Of a stretch of DNA of 64,000 nucleotides, positions 8,847-17,540 are shown in pieces. This DNA comes from Streptomyces hygroscopicus. GTDB taxonomy: Bacteria; Actinomycetota; Actinomycetes; Streptomycetales; Streptomycetaceae. Within the stretch, counting starts at the first letter, position 1. Every line of letters starts with the position of its first letter. The notes under the pieces are model-generated. The model saw nothing but the letters and a program-made list of their open reading frames with translations, was not told the origin of the DNA and did not search any database. The stretch spans positions 1 to 64,000 of the forward strand of contig NZ_LBMW01000032.1 of the NCBI RefSeq assembly GCF_026168105.1, read 5' to 3'. A program made the translations under genes and the position numbers.

Positions 8847-8875
8847 AGGATAGGCAGGGAATCGCCCCCTTGAAA
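8847..8875 (-). promoter_or_regulatory. Promoter for the DUF3040 gene
   Basis: TTTCAA (8870-8875) and TATCCT (8847-8852) on the minus strand are 17 bases apart, about 50 bases upstream of the GTG start. This predicts a short leader containing the strong ribosome site. Confidence 0.5.
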
Positions 8876-9041
8876 CCCGCCCCTCTGCGCCAATTGGCCA
8901 ACCGGAGACCGCCATGGCCGTCCCGGCTCGCTGAGGCTTCCATTCCCCGGCGGCCGACCCGTCATGCCGGGCGGTCTCCCTCGATCATACGGCGCGGACC
9001 GCCCGATCGGGGGGCGTGTGGCGTACTCCATCCGCCGCCAA

Positions 9042-9057
9042 GCCGCTGATCAGCGGC
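9042..9057. promoter_or_regulatory. 16-bp perfect palindrome between methyltransferase and DUF3040
   Basis: GCCGCTGATCAGCGGC reads the same on both strands and lies 18 bases past the methyltransferase stop. It could be a short terminator hairpin (6-bp stem, GATC loop) or an operator for DUF3040. The sequence alone does not separate these. Confidence 0.4.
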
Positions 9058-9074
9058 GCGTCACGGGAGGCGGC

Positions 9075-9845
9075 TCAGTCCCCGAACGCCCCCTGCGTCT
9101 CGCCGAGGACATGGAGTTGCGTGGCGACGGAGTGGAACGCGGGGACCTCGGCTGCCGCCGCCTCCAGCTTGAGCAGCGCCTCCAGGGCGCCGGGTTCCGT
9201 GTCGACCAGGACCCCGGGCACGAGGTCCGCGAAGACCCGGACACCGTGTACGGCGCCGACACGCAGGCCCGCGTCCTGGACGAGCGCGGTGAGCTGCTCG
9301 GTGGTGAAGCGGCGCGGCACCGGGTCGCCCTCGCCCCAGCGGCCGTTCGGGTCCTCCAGGGCCTGCTTGGCCTCCTTGAAGTGCCCGGCGAGGGCCCGCG
9401 CGAGCACGGCACCGCCGAGACCCGCGGCCAGCAGGCTCAGCACGCCGTCGGGGCGCAGCGCGGCGACCACGTTGCGGACGCCTTCGGCAGGGTCGTCCAC
9501 GTACTCCAGGACGCCGTGGCACAGCACCACGTCGTAGCCGCCGCGCTCGACCACATCGAAGAGGCCGTGGGCATCGCCCTGGACACCCTGGACCCGGTCG
9601 GCCACACCGGCTTCGGCGGCCCGGCGCTCGAGGGCGAACAGCGCATTCGGGCTGGGGTCGACGACCGTGACACGGTGACCGAGGCGGGCAACGGGCACGG
9701 CAAAGTTGCCACTGCCGCCGCCGGTGTCGAGCACGTCCAGCACGTCCCGCCCCGTGGCCTTGACGCGGCGGTCGAGGGCGTCCTTGAGGACCTCCCAGAC
9801 CACGGCGGTACGGAGAGAGGCGCGGGGGCGCATCGGGTCCGACAC
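9075..9845 (-). CDS. Class I SAM-dependent methyltransferase
   Basis: The 256-residue protein has motif I VLDTGGGSGNFAVPVA, motif II VTVVDPSPNAL and motif IV DVVLCHGVLEYVDDP, a Rossmann-type methyltransferase resembling the SmtA/UbiE-like group. No substrate can be inferred. GTG 9845 was chosen because GAGGAG lies nine bases upstream and the motif order then begins about 40 residues in; the longer frame to 10043 adds a non-conserved stretch. Its neighbour upstream on the same strand is the HEPN gene, 200 bases away. Confidence 0.8.
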   Translation of the reverse strand: MSDPMRPRASLRTAVVWEVLKDALDRRVKATGRDVLDVLDTGGGSGNFAVPVARLGHRVTVVDPSPNALFALERRAAEAGVADRVQGVQGDAHGLFDVVERGGYDVVLCHGVLEYVDDPAEGVRNVVAALRPDGVLSLLAAGLGGAVLARALAGHFKEAKQALEDPNGRWGEGDPVPRRFTTEQLTALVQDAGLRVGAVHGVRVFADLVPGVLVDTEPGALEALLKLEAAAAEVPAFHSVATQLHVLGETQGAFGD

Positions 9846-10049
9846 GGCAGTTGACTCCTCGGCGCGGCACCGCCTGGGGTACGGCGGAGCGATCGGACGG
9901 CCCTCCTGCCCCGGTACCAGGGCGAAAGGCTTCAGGCGCCTCCACCCTATTGCCTCCAGCGCCGTGCCCCGAGCCCCGACCCACATCGCCTCCCGGGCGG
10001 GCCCGCGCGGGCCGGGCGCGCCCCGGCCAACGGCCCCCGGCACATGGGC

Positions 10050-10589
10050 TCAGCCCGCGTCCGGGATCTCCCGGTCCCCCTCCTTGCGCGGCTGCGGGAG
10101 CACCGGCTGGAGGATCAGCATCCGCTCGACCAGACGCAGGAACATCGCCACGTCCCGTATCAGGTCGTCCGCGTCGCGGGTGCCGGCCGCGCCCCGGATG
10201 CCGGCCTCGGCGCGGGCGCGGCGGGAGGCGCCGGAGGCGAACAGCGCACTCCACTCGGTGAGTTCGGGCGCAATCTCGGGGAGCACTTCCCAGGCGCTCC
10301 TGATCCTGGCCCGGCGTCGCACCGTGGGCTCCGGGCGTCCGCGCGCGGCGAGCACGGCGGCCGCCGTGCGCAGGGCCGCCAGATGGGCCGTCGCATACCG
10401 CTCGTTGGGCGTTTCGAGGACGGCCGCCTCCTCGAGTCCGGCGCGGGCCTGGGCGAGCAGGTCGAGCGCCGCGGGCGGGGCCGTGGCCCGGCGCAGCACC
10501 GGGTGCACGTCGCTCGCCGGGCCGGTCAGTGAGGGGGCAGGGCCGATGCCGCGCCGCCGGCGTGCGGCGGCTGCGTGGTGACTGGCCAT
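10050..10589 (-). CDS. SAV_6107-type HEPN domain protein
   Basis: The 179-residue, mostly alpha-helical protein matches the streptomycete HEPN family by its helical core (ALDLLAQARAGL, ERYATAHLAALRTAAAVL) and the R-x-RIRSAWEVLPEIAPEL segment. HEPN domains often bind nucleotides or act as RNases, but the R-x4-6-H ribonuclease motif is not obvious here, so the activity is unknown. It is divergent from the ABC/YhgE operon, and the shared 200-base gap carries that operon's operator. Confidence 0.78.
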   Translation of the reverse strand: MASHHAAAARRRRGIGPAPSLTGPASDVHPVLRRATAPPAALDLLAQARAGLEEAAVLETPNERYATAHLAALRTAAAVLAARGRPEPTVRRRARIRSAWEVLPEIAPELTEWSALFASGASRRARAEAGIRGAAGTRDADDLIRDVAMFLRLVERMLILQPVLPQPRKEGDREIPDAG

Positions 10590-10679
10590 GACGAACCTCC
10601 TGTCGTCTGTGTGACGGCACTGTGGCCGTATGTGCCCATCGTGCGGTATGGCACTGACAATCCGTTCTGACCTGGGCTT

Positions 10680-10726
10680 TTGCTTCGTTCATGGGTTCGG
10701 GGTAGTTTTTGCACTGACCAGTCAGT
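10680..10726 (+). promoter_or_regulatory. Promoter with overlapping TetR-type operator for the ABC-YhgE-TetR operon
   Basis: TTGCTT (10680-10685) and TAGTTT (10703-10708) are 17 bases apart and form a convincing promoter. Immediately downstream, at the expected transcription start, lies the palindrome ACTGAC-CA-GTCAGT (10713-10726). A further half site, GCACTGAC, is at 10651-10658. A repressor bound there would block initiation. The third gene of the operon encodes a TetR protein, so autoregulation is the natural inference. Confidence 0.65.
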
Positions 10727-10789
10727 TCAAAACAGGTGCGGGCCCCGACCGGCCCGCCCTGTCAGGGGAACGAGGGGACCGAGGGGAAC

Positions 10790-11770
10790 ATGCACACGCA
10801 GGAGGCGGCACCGGGGGTAGCCGTCGGCGCCGCGGACTTCGGGCTCAAAGGACCGCGAGGCTGGGCGTTCCGGGGCGTCGGCTTCGACGCGGAGCCCGGC
10901 TCAATCATCGCCGTGGCGGGGCCCTCGGGCTCCGGACGGACCTGTCTGCTGCTCGCGCTGACCGGGAGGATGAAACCGAGCGAGGGGCACGCCACGGTCG
11001 GGGCGCACCGCCTGCCCAAGGAGATGTCCGCGGTCCGCCGGATCAGCGCGCTCGCCCATGTGCCGGGCGTCACCGACCTCGACCCGGCGCTGACCGTCGG
11101 CGAGCACCTACACGAACGGGCCCTGCTGGAAGCCCGGTTCGGGGACTCCCTGCGGGCCCTGCTGCGGCCGCGTGCCGAGAGGGCGGCCGAGACGGGGCGC
11201 CGGATCGAGACGGCGCTCGCCGCCGCGGGGCTCGACCCGCGGACGCTGCCCAAGGGCACCCGGACCGCCGTACGCGATCTGGAGCGTCTGGAGGGTCTGC
11301 GGCTGTCCGTGGCCCTGGCCCTGCTCGGCCGTCCGCGTCTGCTGGCCGTCGACGACACCGACCTGAAGTTGTCCGACGCCGAACGGACCGAGGCCTGGGA
11401 CCTGTTGAGGTCGATCGCCGAGGGCGGCACCACTGTCCTCGCGGTGTGCGCCGAGGCCCCCGAGGGCGCGGTCGTGGTGTCGACGACACCCGACGGCGGC
11501 ACCACACCCGACGGCGGCACCACATCCGACGGCAGGTCCACACCCGCAGGCGGCAGCAGGCCCGAAGAGGGCAGCACGCCCGAAGACGGCGTACGACCGG
11601 GCCACCACGAGGACTCTCCGCCTGCCGCGCGCTGCGAACAGGACCCGCCGCACGCCGTGCGCGGCGAGCGGGACGCGCGCGTGGAGGGCACCACCGACGA
11701 GCCGTCCGACGACGGCGACGACAACGACAAGGAGACAGCGGATGCGCTCGCCGAAACTGGCCGCGCTTGA
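10790..11770 (+). CDS. ABC transporter-like ATPase with degenerate motifs, YhgE/Pip partner
   Basis: The 326-residue protein has an ABC-type fold, but its Walker A is GPSGSGRT, with Arg50 in place of the catalytic Lys. No LSGGQ signature is recognisable (the region reads LERLEGLRLSVALAL), and Walker B ends in DDTD rather than DE. About residues 230-326 form a hydrophilic tail with imperfect TPDGGT/TPEDG repeats. It starts at ATG 10790 after GAGGGG and overlaps the YhgE gene by 29 bases. I infer a nucleotide-binding partner of the YhgE/Pip membrane protein, possibly of weak or regulatory ATPase activity. Confidence 0.75.
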   Translation: MHTQEAAPGVAVGAADFGLKGPRGWAFRGVGFDAEPGSIIAVAGPSGSGRTCLLLALTGRMKPSEGHATVGAHRLPKEMSAVRRISALAHVPGVTDLDPALTVGEHLHERALLEARFGDSLRALLRPRAERAAETGRRIETALAAAGLDPRTLPKGTRTAVRDLERLEGLRLSVALALLGRPRLLAVDDTDLKLSDAERTEAWDLLRSIAEGGTTVLAVCAEAPEGAVVVSTTPDGGTTPDGGTTSDGRSTPAGGSRPEEGSTPEDGVRPGHHEDSPPAARCEQDPPHAVRGERDARVEGTTDEPSDDGDDNDKETADALAETGRA

Positions 11771-13826
11771 GCTCAGGCGGTTCGGCAGGGGGAAGCTGCC
11801 CCGTGCGGCGCTGGTTGCCCTCCTGCTGCTGCCGCTGCTGTACGGCGCCCTGTACCTGTGGTCGTTCTGGGACCCGTACGGGCGGCTCGACCGCATCCCC
11901 GTGGCGCTCGTCAACGACGACAAGGGGGCGACGGTGGCCGGCCACAGACTCAGCGCGGGCGACGACCTCGTCCAGGGGCTGCGCAAGAGCGACACCTTCG
12001 ACTGGCACGAGGTGAGCTCCGCCGAGGCCAGGAAGGGCGTCGAGGACGGCACGTACTACCTGTCCCTGACCATGCCGTCCGACTTCAGTGAGCGGATCGG
12101 CTCCAGCTCCGGGCACTCCCCCGAGACCGGCGCCCTGCAGGTGCGCACGAACGACGCGAACAACTACATCGTCGGGCAGATCTCCAAGACGGTGTTCAAC
12201 GAGGTGCGCGCGGCGGCCTCCACGAAGGCCTCGCGGTCGTTCCTGGACAAGATCTTCATCTCGTTCTCGGACATCCACGGGGCGACCATGAAGGCCGCCA
12301 AGGGCGCCGACCAGCTCACGGGCGGGATCGGGAAGGCCGAGAAGGGCTCGAAGGACCTCGCCGACGGGCTCGGGGAGGCCAAGCAGGGCAGCGGAAAGCT
12401 GTCGAGCGGTGTGAACAAGCTCGACACGGGCGCGGGCGACCTCCGGGACGGCGCGCAGCAGGTCGCGGACGGCACACAGGCGCTGGCCGACCGGGTCCAC
12501 GGGGCTGCCGACCAGGTGCGGCCCTTCCTGCGGGACAACGGCAGGCAGATCGCCGACACAGCGACGCTGGTGGCCGATTCGGCGGGTGTGATCAGCGGCC
12601 ACCTCGACACGTTCGTCACCACGGCCCCGGTCGCGGCGGACGGCACCCGCAAGGCGTCCGAGACGCTGGACGCGGTATACTCCAGTCGCTGCACCGGGCA
12701 GCTCGTGCCCGACCCCGCGTGCGACGACCTCAAGAAGGCGAAGGACGCGGCGGCCGAGGCCGCACGGCTCGCGGGCGACGTGAACACCGTGGTGCAGGAC
12801 TACCACCGCGACATGACCGCCATGCAGAAGGACCTCGCGACCCTCCAGCAGCAGGCTCGGGCGCTCGCCCAGGCCGCACCGCACCTCTCCGAGAACCTCG
12901 ACGACGCGGTCACCAAGGTCGACGCGCTCAACAAGGGCGCGGCCGAGGTCGCCCAGGGGGCCGAGAAGCTGCACACCGGCCTCGGCACCGCCAGGACCGG
13001 CGCGGCGGACCTGGACGCGGGCGTCGGCAAGCTGTCGAGCGGGGCGGTCGACCTCAACGGAGGCATGTACAAGCTCGTCGACGGCTCGGGGAAGCTCGCC
13101 GGCGGACTGCACGACGGCGCGGGGAAGATCCCCGACTACGGCAAGCAGGACCGCGACCAGCGCACCCAGGTCATGTCCGACCCGGTGCAACTCGCCTCCA
13201 GGGCCCTGCACAAGGCACCCAACTACGGCACCGGCTTCGCCCCGTACTTCATCCCGCTGTCCCTGTGGGTGGGCGCGATGGTGGCGTACATGCTCATCCC
13301 GCCGCTGAACCGGCGCGCGCTCGCCGCGGGCGCCTCGGCCTGGCGCATCGCGCTTGCGGGCTGGCTGCCGGTGGCCGCCGTGGGCGTGCTGCAGACGGCC
13401 GCCCTCATGGCGGTGCTGCACTGGGCGATCGGTCTGCAGATGATGCGTGCGGCCGGGACGATCGGCTTCCTGTTCCTGGTGGCGGCGTGCTTCGGGGCGA
13501 TCGTCCAGTGGCTGAACGCACGTTTCGGCGCGGCGGGCCGGATCCTCGTCCTCGCACTGCTGATGCTCCAGTTGACGTCGGCCGGCGGCACGTACCCCGT
13601 GCAGACAAGTCCCGGCTTCTTCAACGCCATCCACCCCTTCCTGCCGATGAGTTACGTCGTCGAGGCGCTCCGGAGGCTCATCACGGGCGGCGGTCTCGGG
13701 CCGGTGTGGCAGGCGTGCGCCGTGCTGGCGGCGTTCACCGCGGGCGCTCTCGCGCTCACCGCCCTGTCGGCCCGCCAGCGGCAGGTGTGGACGCTCGACC
13801 GGCTGCACCCGGAGCTGAGCCTGTGA
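11742..13826 (+). CDS. YhgE/Pip family membrane protein
   Basis: The 694-residue protein has one N-terminal helix (about residues 19-42), a long extracytoplasmic region with tandem helical turns of the LADGLGEAKQGSGKLSSG type, and five or six C-terminal helices from about residue 500. This is the YhgE/Pip (phage infection protein) architecture related to ABC-2 and MmpL-like exporters. It starts at ATG 11742 behind AAGGAG inside the ABC gene, so translation is coupled. The likely role is export or tolerance of an unknown compound, with the adjacent TetR protein as sensor. Confidence 0.88.
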   Translation: MRSPKLAALELRRFGRGKLPRAALVALLLLPLLYGALYLWSFWDPYGRLDRIPVALVNDDKGATVAGHRLSAGDDLVQGLRKSDTFDWHEVSSAEARKGVEDGTYYLSLTMPSDFSERIGSSSGHSPETGALQVRTNDANNYIVGQISKTVFNEVRAAASTKASRSFLDKIFISFSDIHGATMKAAKGADQLTGGIGKAEKGSKDLADGLGEAKQGSGKLSSGVNKLDTGAGDLRDGAQQVADGTQALADRVHGAADQVRPFLRDNGRQIADTATLVADSAGVISGHLDTFVTTAPVAADGTRKASETLDAVYSSRCTGQLVPDPACDDLKKAKDAAAEAARLAGDVNTVVQDYHRDMTAMQKDLATLQQQARALAQAAPHLSENLDDAVTKVDALNKGAAEVAQGAEKLHTGLGTARTGAADLDAGVGKLSSGAVDLNGGMYKLVDGSGKLAGGLHDGAGKIPDYGKQDRDQRTQVMSDPVQLASRALHKAPNYGTGFAPYFIPLSLWVGAMVAYMLIPPLNRRALAAGASAWRIALAGWLPVAAVGVLQTAALMAVLHWAIGLQMMRAAGTIGFLFLVAACFGAIVQWLNARFGAAGRILVLALLMLQLTSAGGTYPVQTSPGFFNAIHPFLPMSYVVEALRRLITGGGLGPVWQACAVLAAFTAGALALTALSARQRQVWTLDRLHPELSL

Positions 13827-13867
13827 CGGCCATGGCCGGGCCTGTGCCCTCCGAGGAGGCGGTGCCT

Positions 13868-14515
13868 GTGACAATCAGGGCCATGGAACGCAGCAGCGCC
13901 GCCGCGGGAGGCGGCTCGAGCCGCCGTGAGGCGACCCGGCAGAAGCTCTACGAGGCGGCCGTCACTCTCATCGCGGAACAGGGGTTCTCCGCGACCACCG
14001 TCGACGAGATCGCCGAACGCGCCGGGGTCGCGAAGGGCACGGTCTACTACAACTTCGCGAGCAAGTCCGTCCTCTTCGAGGAGCTGCTGCGGCACGGTGT
14101 GGGACTCCTCACCGCGTCCCTCCAGGAGGCGGCCGACACCACCGATCGGGCCGGCGGCACCAAGGTGGACGCCCTGGACGCGATGATCCGCGCGGGACTC
14201 GGCTTCATCGCCCGCTACCCGGCCTTCACCCAGCTCTACGTGGCCGAGCTGTGGCGCACCAACCGGGCCTGGCAGTCCACGCTCATGGTGGTCAGGCAGC
14301 AGGTCGTCGCGGTCATCGAGTGCGTGCTGCGCGAGGGCGTGGCGAACGGTGAGTTCAGCGACGAGATCGACATCCCGCTGACGGCCGCCGCGCTGGTGGG
14401 CATGGTGCTGGTGGCGGCCCTGGACTGGCAGTCGTTCCAGCCGGAGCGCTCCCTGGACGACGTCCACGCGTCGCTGTCGCGGCTGCTGCAGGGGCGTGTG
14501 AGCGGCAGCCGGTAG
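13868..14515 (+). CDS. TetR/AcrR family transcriptional regulator
   Basis: The 215-residue protein has a TetR helix-turn-helix at about residues 35-65 (TTVDEIAERAGVAKGTVYYNF) and a helical ligand-binding C-terminus. GTG 13868 was chosen because GAGGAGGC lies seven bases upstream; GTG 13823, overlapping the YhgE stop, would add 15 residues. As the last gene of the operon it probably represses the promoter at 10680-10726 and is released by a substrate of the YhgE system. That link is inference from the palindrome and gene order. Confidence 0.88.
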   Translation: MTIRAMERSSAAAGGGSSRREATRQKLYEAAVTLIAEQGFSATTVDEIAERAGVAKGTVYYNFASKSVLFEELLRHGVGLLTASLQEAADTTDRAGGTKVDALDAMIRAGLGFIARYPAFTQLYVAELWRTNRAWQSTLMVVRQQVVAVIECVLREGVANGEFSDEIDIPLTAAALVGMVLVAALDWQSFQPERSLDDVHASLSRLLQGRVSGSR

Positions 14516-14530
14516 GCCGCACTGGACGAA

Positions 14531-14582
14531 AGCGCCGGTCCGGGTGGGCCGCGTCCCCCGCGGGCCACCCGGAACCGGCGCT
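14531..14582 (+). terminator. Terminator of the ABC-YhgE-TetR operon
   Basis: AGCGCCGGTCCGGGTGGGCC (14531-14550) pairs with 14562-14582 with one bulge, forming a stem of about 20 bp some 16 bases after the tetR stop. Confidence 0.75.
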
Positions 14583-14972
14583 CCCTCGTGCTCCCCCGTT
14601 GATCCCCGTTCGGTCGTTCCCCCGGGTCTCCCCCTGTCTCGCTTCCGCCGGACTGGCCGACGGAAGGAGCGGCCAAGGGCGGGCGCCGTTCCGCCGCCCC
14701 GTGTCGGCGGTGCCGGAGCCGCACCCCTTTCCGTGTCTCCACTCTCTCGTTCGCGCAGGTCGGCCCCCATCCGCGCGCGTACTCATCTCATCGCCTAGGT
14801 ACGGATACTCATGTCCGCGCGCTCATCCCCAGGACACTCCTGGGGCGGCCGACGGGCTTCGGGGCCCGCGCCGGCACTCGCCCACTCGGCGGCGAGAACG
14901 CTACAGCCCGACGAAACCGCTGGTCAGGGGCGCACGGCCGGATTGTCGGTGGCGGCCGATAGAGTCGCGGAC
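14583..14972. other. Intergenic stretch without recognisable gene
   Basis: About 390 bases separate the terminator from the next gene. I see no conserved ORF, RNA element or repeat. A TAGAGT-like -10 close to the downstream ATG at 14973 suggests that the oxidoreductase mRNA may be leaderless, but no good -35 accompanies it. Confidence 0.4.
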
Positions 14973-16466
14973 ATGGCACGGATTGCGGTGATCGGCGCCG
15001 GGACGGGCGCGATGGCGGCCGCCGCCCGGCTGGCCGTCGCGGGCCACCGGGTGGTGGTGTACGAACGTACGCGGACGTACGGAGGCGCGGTGCGCCGTTT
15101 CACGCGCGACGGCTTCTCCTTCGACACCGGCCCGGGTCTGCTGCCGCTTCCCGCGGTGTACCGCGATCTGTTCGTCAAGACCGGCAAGGAGCCGCTGGAG
15201 TCCTGCGTCGAGCTGGTCCAGGTCGACCCGTCGTCGCGGCACATGTTCGCGGACGGCTCGGAGGTCTCGCTGCCGAACGCCTCGCGGGCGGGGGCCGTCT
15301 CCGCGCTGGACACGGCACTGGGCGGGGGCAGCGGCGGTCGCTGGGGCGACTTCCTGGTGCGGGCCCGCGAAGCCTGGGACCGTACGCGTCGGCCGCTCCT
15401 GGAGGAGCCGCTGTGGCCCAACTGGCCGGTGCTCGCCGAGCGCGAGCCGTATCCGGCGGTGCCGCACAAGAAGCTGCTGCGCACCCGGCGGGCCGGGACA
15501 CTCGCGGAGGTCGGCGCCTGGGAGTTGCGCGACCCTCGGCTCGCGGCCCTTCTGGAGTGCCATGCCCTGGCGTACGGCCTGGATCCCCGGACCGCTCCGG
15601 CGAGCGCGGCCGTGCTGCCGTACATGGAGCACGCGTTCGGTACCTGGTATGTGCGCGGCGGCATCAGGGAGTTGGCGCGCGCCGTGTACGAGCGGTGCCT
15701 GGACCGGAGGGTGGAGTTCGTCTTCGGCGCCGAGGTCACGGGGATCGTCGAGAAGGACGGCCGGGCCGCGGGGGTGGAGCTGGCGGACGGGACGGTGGCG
15801 GATGCGGACCATGTGGTGGCCGGGGTCGCGCGGGGTGTGCTGGACCGCCTGATGCCGGGGACGGCCGCGCGGGGTGCGGACGCGGTCACGGCGCAGCGCG
15901 CGATGCCCAGCCGTCTGACGCTGCTGCTGGCGCTGCGCGGCGGCCGGCCGGAGGGCACCGCGCACCGGACGGTGGTCCACACGCCCGACCGGGAGGACGA
16001 ATTGGAGCGGCTCTTCGGCGAACCGGCCGGGCTTCCGGCCGCCCCGACGGTGACCGTGCTGCGTCCGGACGACCCCGCGCTGGTGCCCGACGCCGGGCAC
16101 GAGGCGGTCACGCTGACGGTCACGGCGCCCTCGGGACAGAGCGTCTCCGACTCCGACGTGGACCGGATCGTCGGTGCCGCCGAGCGCGCGATACCCGGTC
16201 TTGGCGACCGCCTCCTGTGGAGGGAGGTGCGGCATCCGGCCGACGTCGCCGAGGACACCGGCGCGCCCGGCGGCGCGGTTCCCGCACCGGCCCTGGCCGC
16301 GGCCGGTGGCCGTCTGCTGCACCCGTCCAACAGCACCCGCGTGCCGGGCCTGTTCACGGTCGGCGGCTGGTCGCACCCGGGCGGCGGTCTGCCCCACGCC
16401 GGCATGTCGGGCGCCCTGGTGGCCGGGCTCATCGTGGAGGGTCCGGACTTCCGGGGCTCGCAGTGA
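14973..16466 (+). CDS. FAD-dependent phytoene dehydrogenase-like oxidoreductase
   Basis: The 497-residue protein begins ARIAVIGAGTGAMAAAARLA, an ADP-binding beta-alpha-beta motif. It continues with VVVYERTRTYGGAVRRF and FSFDTGPGLL, typical of phytoene desaturases and CrtI-like amine oxidases, and ends with a C-terminal FAD motif (FTVGGWSHPGGGLPHAGMSG). Substrates of this actinobacterial subgroup are unknown. No carotenoid genes lie nearby, so a carotenoid role is not supported. ATG 14973 was chosen over an in-frame start at 14811 because the dinucleotide-binding motif must sit near the N-terminus. Confidence 0.85.
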   Translation: MARIAVIGAGTGAMAAAARLAVAGHRVVVYERTRTYGGAVRRFTRDGFSFDTGPGLLPLPAVYRDLFVKTGKEPLESCVELVQVDPSSRHMFADGSEVSLPNASRAGAVSALDTALGGGSGGRWGDFLVRAREAWDRTRRPLLEEPLWPNWPVLAEREPYPAVPHKKLLRTRRAGTLAEVGAWELRDPRLAALLECHALAYGLDPRTAPASAAVLPYMEHAFGTWYVRGGIRELARAVYERCLDRRVEFVFGAEVTGIVEKDGRAAGVELADGTVADADHVVAGVARGVLDRLMPGTAARGADAVTAQRAMPSRLTLLLALRGGRPEGTAHRTVVHTPDREDELERLFGEPAGLPAAPTVTVLRPDDPALVPDAGHEAVTLTVTAPSGQSVSDSDVDRIVGAAERAIPGLGDRLLWREVRHPADVAEDTGAPGGAVPAPALAAAGGRLLHPSNSTRVPGLFTVGGWSHPGGGLPHAGMSGALVAGLIVEGPDFRGSQ

Positions 16467-16510
16467 GGCGCCGGGTGCGTCCGGTGGTGCGCTGAGACCC
16501 TGACGCGCCG

Positions 16511-16537
16511 AGAGCCCGGCGCTCGGCACCGGGCCCT
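16511..16537. terminator. Bidirectional terminator between convergent genes
   Basis: AGAGCCCGG and CCGGGCCCT form a stem with one mismatch around a nine-base loop in the 94-base gap between the oxidoreductase and the Q/Y-rich membrane protein gene. Confidence 0.55.
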
Positions 16538-16560
16538 TTGGCGATCACGACCGCGGTCGG

Positions 16561-17484
16561 TCAGAAGCGATAGTGCTCGTCGAAGCCCTGGCCTTGTGCC
16601 GTGCCGTTGCCCTGGTAGGGGTAGTGCTGCTCGGGCGGGAGTTCGCCGCCGGAGGCGTCGTCGGTGGTGCGCTGCTGGGGCACCCAGACACCACCGGGCG
16701 GCGTCTGGCCGTAGACGCCGGTCCCGTACTGGTCCTGGCCGTACGTCTGCTGCCCGTACTCCTGCTGGCCGCCGTACGTGGTGTCGTACGAACCGCCGCC
16801 GTAGCCCTGCGCGCCGAGGTACGGGTCGGAGTAGCCGGTGTACTGCTGCTGGCCGTTGTCGTAGCCGTACTGCTGCTGGCCGTATCCGGAGTAGCCGTCG
16901 TAGGCGTAGGCCTGCTGGTCCTGGGCCTGGCCCGGGCCGACACCGGAACCTCCGTAGGAGGCGTCCGTCGCGGCCGCGTACGCCGCGCCGGTGTAGACGC
17001 CGTAGGAGCCGGTGTCCTCGGGCAGTGGCTGCGGCTCGTACACGGCGGTCGCCTCCGCCGCGGTCTCGGCGGGCTGCGGCCGGTTGAAGACGTCGTCGTG
17101 ATCGTCGTCGTACGCGTTGTTCTGGCGGTACGTACCGGCGGTCGGCTCGAGGTCGGGGGTCTCCGGGGCCGCGTCCTCACGGGCGGGCTCGCCCCGGCGG
17201 CGCTTGCTGCTGCCCCCCTCCTCGCGCGGACGGTTGCCGACGGCCCAGCCGGCCACGAAGCCACGGCGGAACGACAGCGTGACATAGGTCTGTCCGACCG
17301 CGAACGCGGCCGCACCGAGGCCGATGACCAGCACGGAGGGGATCAGGACGCCGAAGACGACGCCGAGGAAGCCGACGAATGCCAGCAGCCGCCAGCGCAG
17401 GCGCGCCTTGTACTGCAGCAGCACCTCGCCGAGCAGCCACAGCGCGACGACGCCGAACGCGATGTAGAGGACCGTCCAGCCCAT
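16561..17484 (-). CDS. Membrane protein with Q/Y/G-rich low-complexity tail
   Basis: The 307-residue protein has two transmembrane helices (about residues 5-22 and 33-62), a basic stretch (SKRRRGEPAR), an acidic segment (DDDHDD), and from about residue 150 a long tail rich in Gln, Tyr and Gly (YGQQQYGYDNGQQQY, YGQQTYGQDQYG). Such prion-like tails occur in several Streptomyces membrane proteins. The function is unknown. ATG 17484 follows GAGAGGGG. It lies just downstream of metF on the same strand, with a 56-base gap. Confidence 0.75.
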   Translation of the reverse strand: MGWTVLYIAFGVVALWLLGEVLLQYKARLRWRLLAFVGFLGVVFGVLIPSVLVIGLGAAAFAVGQTYVTLSFRRGFVAGWAVGNRPREEGGSSKRRRGEPAREDAAPETPDLEPTAGTYRQNNAYDDDHDDVFNRPQPAETAAEATAVYEPQPLPEDTGSYGVYTGAAYAAATDASYGGSGVGPGQAQDQQAYAYDGYSGYGQQQYGYDNGQQQYTGYSDPYLGAQGYGGGSYDTTYGGQQEYGQQTYGQDQYGTGVYGQTPPGGVWVPQQRTTDDASGGELPPEQHYPYQGNGTAQGQGFDEHYRF

Positions 17485-17540
17485 GTACGCCCCTCTCCCA
17501 GTTGCCGCAACGCAGTGTGTCAAATGGCAGTGCGGCCGGT

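Noticed and set aside
11070..13874. A 934-codon open frame antisense to the ABC and YhgE genes
   Set aside because: It is a GC-skew shadow: it lacks a ribosome site and family motifs, and its residue composition (His, Arg, Gly, Val) is typical of antisense frames in GC-rich DNA.
14973..16466. Carotenoid gene cluster around the phytoene dehydrogenase-like protein
   Set aside because: No crtE, crtB or cyclase genes are adjacent; the protein belongs to a broad oxidoreductase family.
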